A stretch of 64,000 nucleotides of DNA, taken from contig NZ_FWZT01000008.1 of NCBI RefSeq assembly GCF_900177345.1, positions 124,001-188,000 on the forward strand, read 5' to 3'. The position numbers and the translations under genes were made by a program. Below, piece by piece: positions 1 through 6,962 of this stretch (positions are counted from its first letter, which is position 1; the number at the start of each line of letters is the position of its first letter). The stretch is from Pseudobacteriovorax antillogorgiicola (GTDB taxonomy: Bacteria; Bdellovibrionota_B; Oligoflexia; Oligoflexales; Oligoflexaceae). The notes under the pieces are model-generated. The model worked only from the letters and a program-made list of their open reading frames with translations, searched no databases and was not told the DNA's origin.

Positions 1-729
1 CGTTGGCGATGCCTGTCGAGCCCCTTGGGTCACGGTTTCGATCAGGCTCATGATCTCCTTATGGTACTGCCGTAAGGAGACTTTTTTCTGACGGTACTTC
101 CAACGTTTCATATACCAATCTTGGATCAGAGCTTTAATCATTCCGGCAAAAATATCAAAAGACATGGATTCGTGAATGAGCTTCCGTTCTGCGCTCCTTT
201 GCAAGCAATCCAAGATCATAGCTTCCACTTGCAGCGCTCGGTCCAAGGTTTTGCGTCGCGCACTCTCAGGAAAGGAGCGAATCTCCCTAAAGCAGAAGTA
301 GAACCAAGGGTGCATGTCTTCCGCAAGTTGCAAATGATAGTAGATAAGTGTGGACAGTCGATCCATGGGGTCGTGGCGATGATCGAGATAACGCTGGAGG
401 CTATGCCAAACAACGTCTGCTCCGTGGTCGATGATCATAGCTAGGAGGGTGTCTTTGCTACCGATATAGGCGTAAAGGCCCCCCATACTGAGGCCAGTTT
501 CACGGCATAAGTCTCTCAGGGATAGGCTCGAAAACCCCTTGTGGAGACAGATGGTGATGGCCGACTCCATAATGATCGGCAAGTTCTTATGAAGCAGCTT
601 GGTCTTCTTGATAGCGATGTTATCCTGATAATTGTGGATAATAGTATCGAGGGACGAGCGCTTTTGTAGAATCAAGTTTTCTTTGAATTGATCTGGGCCC
701 ACATAGGGGGCGATATCAACGATGGTCAT
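1..729 (-). CDS. TetR/AcrR family transcriptional regulator (3' end outside window)
   Basis: The reading frame opens with ATG at 729, has GAGGG about 7 nt upstream, and stays open for 243 codons to the window edge, so the C-terminus is missing. An N-terminal extension of about 45 residues precedes a TetR-type helix-turn-helix: an ITICLHKGFSSLSLRDLC helix pair, then the recognition segment TGLSMGGLYAYIGSKDTLL (about residues 57-98). The rest is helical and fits a TetR ligand-binding domain. The start lies inside the end of the acyl-CoA dehydrogenase gene (14 nt overlap, same strand), so the two are probably co-transcribed. By analogy with FadR/PsrA/LiuR-type TetR proteins it may respond to an acyl-CoA, but that is inferred from context only. 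Confidence 0.88.
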   Translation of the reverse strand, partial: MTIVDIAPYVGPDQFKENLILQKRSSLDTIIHNYQDNIAIKKTKLLHKNLPIIMESAITICLHKGFSSLSLRDLCRETGLSMGGLYAYIGSKDTLLAMIIDHGADVVWHSLQRYLDHRHDPMDRLSTLIYYHLQLAEDMHPWFYFCFREIRSFPESARRKTLDRALQVEAMILDCLQRSAERKLIHESMSFDIFAGMIKALIQDWYMKRWKYRQKKVSLRQYHKEIMSLIETVTQGARQASPT

Positions 730-1921
730 GGAGTACCCTCTTGGCGATGCTTAATTTGTGAACTTCATCCGGACCATCATAGATCCGTGAGGCCCGCTCC
801 TCCCGATAGTAGAAGGAGATCACTGTTTCGTCGGTCATTCCTAAGGCGCCGTGCACCTGCACGCCTTTGTCAAGGACCCTTGCTAGCACAGAGGCAACGT
901 AGAACTTGATCATAGAAATCTCATCTTTTGCACCATGACCTTGGCTGAGCTTGTAGGCGGCGTCCAAAACCATCAGCCTAGCGCTGTGGATATCGCACTT
1001 AAGCTCTGCGATCCAAGACTTGATCACGTCGCTATCCGCCAGACGTTTGCTGCTGCTGATTTCCCTCGACATCGCACGCTCACAAATCATTTGGAATACT
1101 CGTTGGCAAATGCCCAGCCAACGCATGCAGTGGTGAATTCGCCCTGGGCCCAGGCGATCTTGAGCAAGCAGAAAGCCACGACCTCGCTCGCCAATAAGGC
1201 TTTCGTCTCCCACAATGCAGTCCTTGAGACTCAATTCTCCATGACTAAAATACCCAGTGCCTCGGTGCCCCATGACGGAAATATTCTGAACCAAGTGAAA
1301 GCCCTCTTGGTCTGTCGGGACAAGAAACATACTGGCTCTTTGATGGGGGGAAGCTTCCGGATCTGTGACCGCCATAACAATGCAAAATGCAGCACCGTCG
1401 GCAGATGTAGTAAACCATTTCTCACCGTTGATACGGTAGCCACCATCAATTTTTTCAGCGCGGGTTTTAAGAAGGGTTGGGTTGCTGCCCGCTGTTTGGC
1501 GTTCTGTCATCCCAAAGCAGCTGCGTAGCTCTCCCTTAACCAGTGGATCTAAAAAACGCTGCTTCTGTTCTCGGGAACCCCATTGGTGAAGTAACTCGAT
1601 ATTGCCTAAATCGGGTGCTTGGCAGCCAAAAATGTAGTGGCCAAGGGGCGAGCGACCAAGTTGCTCAGCAATATATGAAAATTGGTAGATATCAAGAGCT
1701 TTACCTCCAAACTCTTTGGGTAGACAAAGCCCCCACAGGCCATCGCCTTGGACTTTGCGGCGAAGCTCTTGAAGTTTCTCCCACCACTTGTCATTCCAAT
1801 TATAAGATAGAAATTCTTCTTCCAATGGATATAAGTTTTGTTCTATAAAACGAGCAACTCGCTCGCAGATAGCTTTCGTTTCTGGGCTAGGAGTGAGCAA
1901 TGAATACCTCTTGCATTCCAT
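716..1921 (-). CDS. acyl-CoA dehydrogenase family protein
   Basis: This 401-residue flavoprotein of the acyl-CoA dehydrogenase superfamily should catalyse alpha,beta-dehydrogenation of an acyl-CoA thioester in the cytoplasm and pass electrons to ETF. The middle beta-domain signature FGMTERQTAGSNPTLLKTRA is present, followed by INGEKWFTTSADGA. The C-terminal segment RIYDGPDEVHKLSIAKR matches the ACAD10/11-like subgroup, with Asp-Gly-Pro where medium-chain enzymes have the catalytic Glu-Gly-Thr. The N-terminal helical domain is normal, so the gene looks intact. The start is uncertain: ATG at 1921 has no good ribosome site, whereas TTG at 1900 (7 codons in) has AAGAGG at ideal spacing. It overlaps the downstream TetR gene by 14 nt. 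The substrate cannot be told from sequence. Confidence 0.92.
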   Translation of the reverse strand: MECKRYSLLTPSPETKAICERVARFIEQNLYPLEEEFLSYNWNDKWWEKLQELRRKVQGDGLWGLCLPKEFGGKALDIYQFSYIAEQLGRSPLGHYIFGCQAPDLGNIELLHQWGSREQKQRFLDPLVKGELRSCFGMTERQTAGSNPTLLKTRAEKIDGGYRINGEKWFTTSADGAAFCIVMAVTDPEASPHQRASMFLVPTDQEGFHLVQNISVMGHRGTGYFSHGELSLKDCIVGDESLIGERGRGFLLAQDRLGPGRIHHCMRWLGICQRVFQMICERAMSREISSSKRLADSDVIKSWIAELKCDIHSARLMVLDAAYKLSQGHGAKDEISMIKFYVASVLARVLDKGVQVHGALGMTDETVISFYYREERASRIYDGPDEVHKLSIAKRVLHDHR

Positions 1922-2170
1922 TTAAAATAGAGCGATTGTTCGATTTTCATCCTTACTACAGAAATGTTTGATGGTCTCTTTAATTTTACTAAAGAGCTAA
2001 CTCTTATCATCAGTAAGATTTCTCGCCTGAACCATTGCCAATAGATCTGTAAAAAAAGTCGACAAATATTTCCCTGAATCAAATATTTATGCCTAAATAC
2101 AGCAACTTAGATATCGAGATGCTGAGCACGGATCTTGCTCCTTAAGACTAAGAATCACAGGAGCAGGATC

Positions 2171-3358
2171 ATGTTAATTGCCATTACTGGCGCAACAAGT
2201 TTTTGGGGTAGTTCCCTTGCGATGAGCTTTCTTATGGAAGGCCAAAATGTTTTGGCGTTGAGCCCCCATGATCCTGAAGGTGTGTTCACGAAGCGAGCCA
2301 TTCTTAACGCTGCCAAAGGCTTTAAGTACGATAAGTTCGAATTAGATTGGAACCTCCTCCAAGTGGTTTCGTTCGACCCTGATGGGATTGAGAAGCTTCG
2401 TGGCGACAGCCGACTGAGCGACGTTGATGTGGTTTGGCATCTGGCTGAAGATGAGAGCCATGACGCGCACGATTCAGTAGCAACATTTGGGGTCAATCTT
2501 ACTTTGACTGGCCAGCTACACGATATTTTTTCTCGGGCTTCACCCTATTGCCAGCGGTTTTACTTTGGATCGGTCTTGGGCTCTTGGGGGCGCGACCACG
2601 ATGCTCTTCGAGAAGTGATCCCCAAGACTCCGAGCTTTCGTAACATGTATCACGCTAGCAAGTGGGCAGCGGAAACCAATCTTTTTATCCAGGCGTCCCA
2701 GTACGGGATTCCTGTCACGATTTTAAGAACTCCTGCCATACTTGGCCATGCTCGTACGGGATGGTATGGAAATCAAAAGACGCCGTTATACGACCTGATT
2801 GAGGCTGCACTTTATGGAACCAAGCAAGGCAAGAAAGCCATTCGTTTCGGTATCCCAAAAGACCTTAAAATTCCTATGGTGCCCATCAATGACTTGATCG
2901 ATATGGCGATGGACCTCACATTCCTAGCGAGAGACCACCACAAAAATGAAGTGGTTCATTATAGCAGTGAAAAGCTGATCGAGGTCGAGCGCATGATGAT
3001 GATGGTTAATAAGCTATTGGGCACCAAAATTAGGCCAGGGCAGCCCAAAAAAGCCTATGAAAAAGTTGCAAACGATATCCTTCACCGTAATCAATGGTTT
3101 GATCACAGTCAGCCCCGGATTGAGATGCGGGCTGCAGCAGAAATTCTTGGTCCTCGGTTTCAAGCTAGCCAGCTAGACGAACAAGCCGTTTATAAGTTGG
3201 CCAAGGTTTACGTTTATGATTTGATTGCTCAGTTTGAAGGGAAGAAAAAGGGCTTCTGGCATCGTCTGATCCAGAACCTTTCTCTACTGGGGATTCAAGT
3301 GAAATTTTCCCGTCCTGTGCTCACTCTTAAAGAGCTAATCGGTTCTAAGATTCTATAG
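2171..3358 (+). CDS. NAD(P)-dependent extended SDR / epimerase-dehydratase-like protein
   Basis: A 395-residue protein begins directly with a Rossmann strand and a glycine-rich loop (MLIAITGATSFWGSSLA). Further in, the active-site YHASKWAAE (Tyr-x-x-x-Lys) is visible, as in extended short-chain dehydrogenases. The start was chosen at ATG 2171 because CAGGAG lies about 7 nt upstream; an upstream in-frame ATG at 2135 would add 12 polar residues before the Rossmann strand. The C-terminal third, about 120 residues past the usual fold, is helical and of unknown function. It stands alone and divergent from the acyl-CoA dehydrogenase. Substrate unknown: nucleotide-sugar, steroid-like or fatty-acyl substrates are all possible. 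Confidence 0.85.
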   Translation: MLIAITGATSFWGSSLAMSFLMEGQNVLALSPHDPEGVFTKRAILNAAKGFKYDKFELDWNLLQVVSFDPDGIEKLRGDSRLSDVDVVWHLAEDESHDAHDSVATFGVNLTLTGQLHDIFSRASPYCQRFYFGSVLGSWGRDHDALREVIPKTPSFRNMYHASKWAAETNLFIQASQYGIPVTILRTPAILGHARTGWYGNQKTPLYDLIEAALYGTKQGKKAIRFGIPKDLKIPMVPINDLIDMAMDLTFLARDHHKNEVVHYSSEKLIEVERMMMMVNKLLGTKIRPGQPKKAYEKVANDILHRNQWFDHSQPRIEMRAAAEILGPRFQASQLDEQAVYKLAKVYVYDLIAQFEGKKKGFWHRLIQNLSLLGIQVKFSRPVLTLKELIGSKIL

Positions 3359-3502
3359 AAGTAGAATTTGACTGATTGAAATTTCTAGTGTCTTTCTAAA
3401 AGTAAAAAAAATTTATCTCCGCAACAATCTCTTTACCAATGTTCGTAATAATCCTAGATTCCCCAGCTCGTGAGGTTTTCAATCTTTAATCGGGAGGCTA
3501 AT

Positions 3503-4852
3503 TTGAGGTTTATTACAAAATTGCTTATTGTTGCTTGCAGTGCCTTATCGACTGTACAAGTTTACGGAAGCGAACTCTTTGAGTATCACGGCTATGCTCG
3601 TGTTGGAGGAGGGTGGTCGGAGCGAGGCACCAGCCAAAGTTGCTTTGCTCTCGATAACACTTGGGGGAAACCCTTTCGATTGGGTAACGAGTGTGGTGGT
3701 CTTTATGCGGAATTAAGTCTTGTCAATTGGATAAAGCCCAGCTCGGAAACTGTGGCAGAGCCGTGGTTCAAGTCGGTCTTTACCTTAGCCCTTGCATCAG
3801 ATCTTTTTGATACTTGGGAGGCTACCAATGATGAAGACCTAGTGGTGGCCTTGCGCGAGGCTTACATCATTGGCGGGAACCTTTTGCCATTTGAAGCAGA
3901 CCTTTGGATGGGTAAAAGGTTTTATCGACGCTACGATATTCATATGCATGACTTCTTTATTGTTGCCAATACTGGCGGGCGCGGTGCAGGAATTGAAAAT
4001 ATAAAAATCGGTGACGATAGCCTCCACTTAGCCCTCGTCCAGTATCGGGGAGATGGGGACATTACAATTGGCGACAAGACCGCCAATCCTCCGATTGAAA
4101 CCACCCTTGATGCACGATACGCCAGCGGCCCCTTGGAATTCATCTTGATCCATGGCCAGCACTCGGCTCATGATAGTAGTACTGGTGAAAAACTATACGA
4201 GGGCCTCAATGGTCAATCACTTACCAGCATCTATACCATGAATTTAAAGGAAGGATTCAATAAGATATATGCCCAGTATGGTCGTGGTATTTATGGCGCT
4301 AAAACTGGAGATGCGAACGGCTTTTTTAACTTTGCCAATACTGGGGCTGTAGTTCAAAAAGAAGATGACATCACAAAAAAGGTAGTCGAAGAGTCCAATA
4401 GCTATCGTATCGCAAATCAATATGTTCAGGGTTTCGAAGGCTATGATCTTGCTGCTTCGATCATTTATCAGGGAGACGATTTTGGCGGCTACACGCTAAC
4501 TTCAGGTAAAGAAGCAGCGAATCGCAGCCTGATCATGGTTGGTGTTCGACCATCTTATTATTTAAGCAAAACATGGAAAACGACTCTCGATCTTGGTTTC
4601 GTTGCGATCAGCGATAACATTGTGTCAAGTAATGACGAGAAGATTCAAAAAGATCAACAACTAACAAAGGCAACCCTAGCTTTAGAAGCAGTCAATGGTA
4701 AAGGCTACTGGGCACGGCCTTCTCTTCGCTACTTTGTGACAGCAGCCTCTTGGGACGATGACTCCGCAGATAGTATCGGTGGAACTCTTGGCTTTCAGAA
4801 CAAGGATAATGAAGCATTAACCTATGGTTTCCAAGCTGAGTGGTGGTGGTGA
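3503..4852 (+). CDS. maltoporin-like (LamB family) outer-membrane carbohydrate porin
   Basis: A 449-residue outer-membrane beta-barrel. I chose TTG at 3503, not GTG at 3470, because GGGAGG sits 5-6 nt upstream and this start gives a clean signal peptide (MRFITKLLIVACSALSTVQVYG, cleavage before SELFEYHGY). The mature N-terminus FEYHGYARVG and the internal stretch WMGKRFYRRYDIHMHDFF followed by GRGAGIEN correspond closely to the conserved GRKFYQRHDVHMxDFY...GxGAGxEN region of LamB/ScrY porins. The protein ends in aromatic residues (AEWWW), consistent with BAM recognition. It probably passes maltodextrins or other sugars; a secreted amylase lies 32 kb away at 36327-38039. No transporter or regulator gene is adjacent. 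Confidence 0.85.
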   Translation: MRFITKLLIVACSALSTVQVYGSELFEYHGYARVGGGWSERGTSQSCFALDNTWGKPFRLGNECGGLYAELSLVNWIKPSSETVAEPWFKSVFTLALASDLFDTWEATNDEDLVVALREAYIIGGNLLPFEADLWMGKRFYRRYDIHMHDFFIVANTGGRGAGIENIKIGDDSLHLALVQYRGDGDITIGDKTANPPIETTLDARYASGPLEFILIHGQHSAHDSSTGEKLYEGLNGQSLTSIYTMNLKEGFNKIYAQYGRGIYGAKTGDANGFFNFANTGAVVQKEDDITKKVVEESNSYRIANQYVQGFEGYDLAASIIYQGDDFGGYTLTSGKEAANRSLIMVGVRPSYYLSKTWKTTLDLGFVAISDNIVSSNDEKIQKDQQLTKATLALEAVNGKGYWARPSLRYFVTAASWDDDSADSIGGTLGFQNKDNEALTYGFQAEWWW

Positions 4853-4862
4853 TGTCGGGTTG

Positions 4863-4889
4863 CTCTATTGGTGCTTTGCTTCAATAGAG
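4863..4889. terminator. hairpin between convergent genes
   Basis: A perfect 8-bp inverted repeat (CTCTATTG at 4863-4870, CAATAGAG at 4882-4889) with an 11-nt loop lies in the 62-nt gap between the convergent porin and exonuclease genes. There is no clear U-tract on either side, so it is at best a weak bidirectional terminator. Confidence 0.4.
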
Positions 4890-4914
4890 TGGTTGCGTGT
4901 TGCTAGATTGAGGA

Positions 4915-5799
4915 TCATTTCTGTGACTGCTTTTGCCAAGTTTCCACAGATTGCAGAAATGCAGGATCCTCAATTCTTTTGCAAAGCTTTTTCAGTGCCT
5001 TAATATCACAGCCTTGCCAGCGAAGCTGAGCAAACGTTTCAGCAATAGGAACGTCCCGACGCAGGGTGGCTAGAGTCTTGTATAGTTTGACTTCGTCCTG
5101 ATGATCCAGTAGTTGAGCTAGTAGACTCTTGCCGCCACGAACCTTGGGCCAGTGCTCTAGGTCAAAGGGGATATTCTCAATACAACCGAATACCTGAAGA
5201 ATCTGTGCCGTAGACTTAGCGCCCCAACGAGGAACTCCGGGGATACCATCCGCGCTATCTCCCACCAAAGCGAGATAATCGGGAATCGATTTGGGGGGAA
5301 TTCCGAATTTCTCTGTGACAGCACCTTCATCGAGATTTGTTTTACGAATGCGATCCCAAGTGATGACTCTGTTACCTTCTACCATCTGGCAGAGATCTTT
5401 GTCTGGCGAGCAAATTACGATTTGCTCAAGTGATTTAAGCTTTTTCCACTTGTAAGCTGCGCTTGCTAATGCATCATCGGCTTCGAATTCAATCATTGGC
5501 CAGGTGACAATACCTAGGGCTTGCGAGGCATCTTCCACCAATGGAAACTGATTTGCTAGTTCGGCTTCCAAACCTTCACCCGTTTTATAGCCAATGAAGA
5601 GGTCGTTGCGAAAGGATTCGATGGTGTGATCAAATGCAGCGGCAATATGTGTTACACCGTCTTGCTTAAGAAGCGAGAACATACTTCTCAGGAAGCCGCG
5701 AACGGCTCCCACCTCCACCCCTGAACTGGTGATTGTGGAAGGGTAGGAAAAGTAGGCTTTGAACAGTTCGAACGTGCCATCAACAAGATGAAGTTTCAT
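4915..5799 (-). CDS. stand-alone 5'-3' exonuclease (FEN family, ExoIX/PolI N-domain-like)
   Basis: This 294-residue cytoplasmic protein matches the 5'-nuclease domain of DNA polymerase I without the polymerase. Metal-binding clusters are visible in order: LVDGTFELFKAYF near the N-terminus, AAFDHTIESFRNDLFIGYK (with the helical-arch lysine and arginine), FEADDALAS, CSPDKDLCQMV and GDSADGIPGVPRWGAKSTAQ, which is the helix-3-turn-helix that grips the DNA backbone. It should process flap or 5'-end structures during replication and repair. All the acidic positions I can align are kept, so it is likely active. A monocistronic gene, divergent from the transporter at 5926. Confidence 0.9.
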   Translation of the reverse strand: MKLHLVDGTFELFKAYFSYPSTITSSGVEVGAVRGFLRSMFSLLKQDGVTHIAAAFDHTIESFRNDLFIGYKTGEGLEAELANQFPLVEDASQALGIVTWPMIEFEADDALASAAYKWKKLKSLEQIVICSPDKDLCQMVEGNRVITWDRIRKTNLDEGAVTEKFGIPPKSIPDYLALVGDSADGIPGVPRWGAKSTAQILQVFGCIENIPFDLEHWPKVRGGKSLLAQLLDHQDEVKLYKTLATLRRDVPIAETFAQLRWQGCDIKALKKLCKRIEDPAFLQSVETWQKQSQK

Positions 5800-5925
5800 T
5801 GTTATATCCGTGCTTTAGCTGACAAAACGAGGCTATACTTTCGCCTTTGATCTTGGTATAGCAGAGGCCAAGCTTTCCATTGGTCGCAATGGATGATCCC
5901 TAAACCATTATGGTGGAGTCTTTAA

Positions 5926-6822
5926 ATGGAATCAATTCCCTACCTTGGCGAGGCGGCATCGCTTCTTTCGGCGATGATATGGGCCGTATCGATGACCTTC
6001 TTCACAGCCTACTCAAAACAACTAAGGCCCGATCAGCTCAACCTCTTCAAACACGTGATCGCTAGCCTCTTCTTATGCCTCGGGGTTTTGATTATCAATC
6101 CTCCGTGGCCTGAGGCTCCAGAAGTGTATCTGGCATTTTTTCTATCGGGCTTTGTCGGTTTGACCCTTGGAGATACCGCCTTGTTCGCAGCCTTGAGCCG
6201 ACTGGGAGCCCAAAACACTTCCGTTAGTCAATGCGCAGTTCCGCCTTTAACGGCCATTCTAGCCTTTACCTTTCTCCAAGAGTCTCTTACTTTTTGGGAA
6301 ATGCTTGGCATGGCGATCACCGTCATTGCTGTCTTCCTAATCCTATCCCATCGCTCAAGTCGCAGCCATTTCACCCTAAGCAAGCGCCAGCTTGTAGAAG
6401 GTCTGTTTTTCGCTGGGGTCGCAGCATTGGGGCAATCGTCGGCGGTGGTGATCATCCGCCACTACCTTCAGGGTACTGACGTGATCTTGGGAACGACCCT
6501 TCGGATCTTGCCATCTCTTCTCATCCTACTAGCAGTGACCGGCTATAAGGGGCAGCTGAGATCCTTGCTACGATTTCTTAAGGCCAACCCGCGGGGAGCT
6601 ATAACCCTAAGTGGAGTGTCGTTCATGGGAACGTTTCTTGGTCTTCTGCTTATGTCTCTTGGTGCGAAGTACGCAAAGGCTGGTATCAGCTCGGCCTTAA
6701 CGTCGACCTTTCCAATCTGGATCATTCCAGTTTCAGCTGTGGTTCTGAAGGAGCCAGTGAGCCTTCGCAAGACGGTATGGACTGTCGTTGCTGTGGCCGG
6801 AATTGGGGTGATGCTCGTCTGA
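5926..6822 (+). CDS. EamA/DMT-family inner-membrane transporter
   Basis: A 298-residue, very hydrophobic protein with about ten predicted membrane helices in two repeats. The first repeat has LLSAMIWAVSMTFF and LGDTALFAALSRLGAQ followed by VPPLTAILAFTFLQESL; the second ends VVLKEPVSLRKTVWTVVAV. The repeated '..F..E.l...' pattern near the end of each half is typical of EamA drug/metabolite transporters. A GGTGGAG ribosome site precedes ATG 5926. The substrate is unknown; the family includes amino-acid and metabolite exporters. Divergent from the exonuclease gene, with a 126-nt shared upstream region. Confidence 0.88.
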   Translation: MESIPYLGEAASLLSAMIWAVSMTFFTAYSKQLRPDQLNLFKHVIASLFLCLGVLIINPPWPEAPEVYLAFFLSGFVGLTLGDTALFAALSRLGAQNTSVSQCAVPPLTAILAFTFLQESLTFWEMLGMAITVIAVFLILSHRSSRSHFTLSKRQLVEGLFFAGVAALGQSSAVVIIRHYLQGTDVILGTTLRILPSLLILLAVTGYKGQLRSLLRFLKANPRGAITLSGVSFMGTFLGLLLMSLGAKYAKAGISSALTSTFPIWIIPVSAVVLKEPVSLRKTVWTVVAVAGIGVMLV

Positions 6823-6962
6823 GCAATGGGTTTCCCCCAGTATGTCGCTCCTTGGAATGGGTTGTAAGTTATTGATATTATAATGATTGGAAGGTGCCGT
6901 GAGGTGATTTCTCAGGACTCCATTCATTTTGCCGATGCTCCTGACAAAGGAGATACGGATCT

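Noticed and set aside
935-1528. 197-codon frame on the plus strand
   Set aside because: It lies entirely inside the acyl-CoA dehydrogenase gene, antisense, with poor protein character and no ribosome site.
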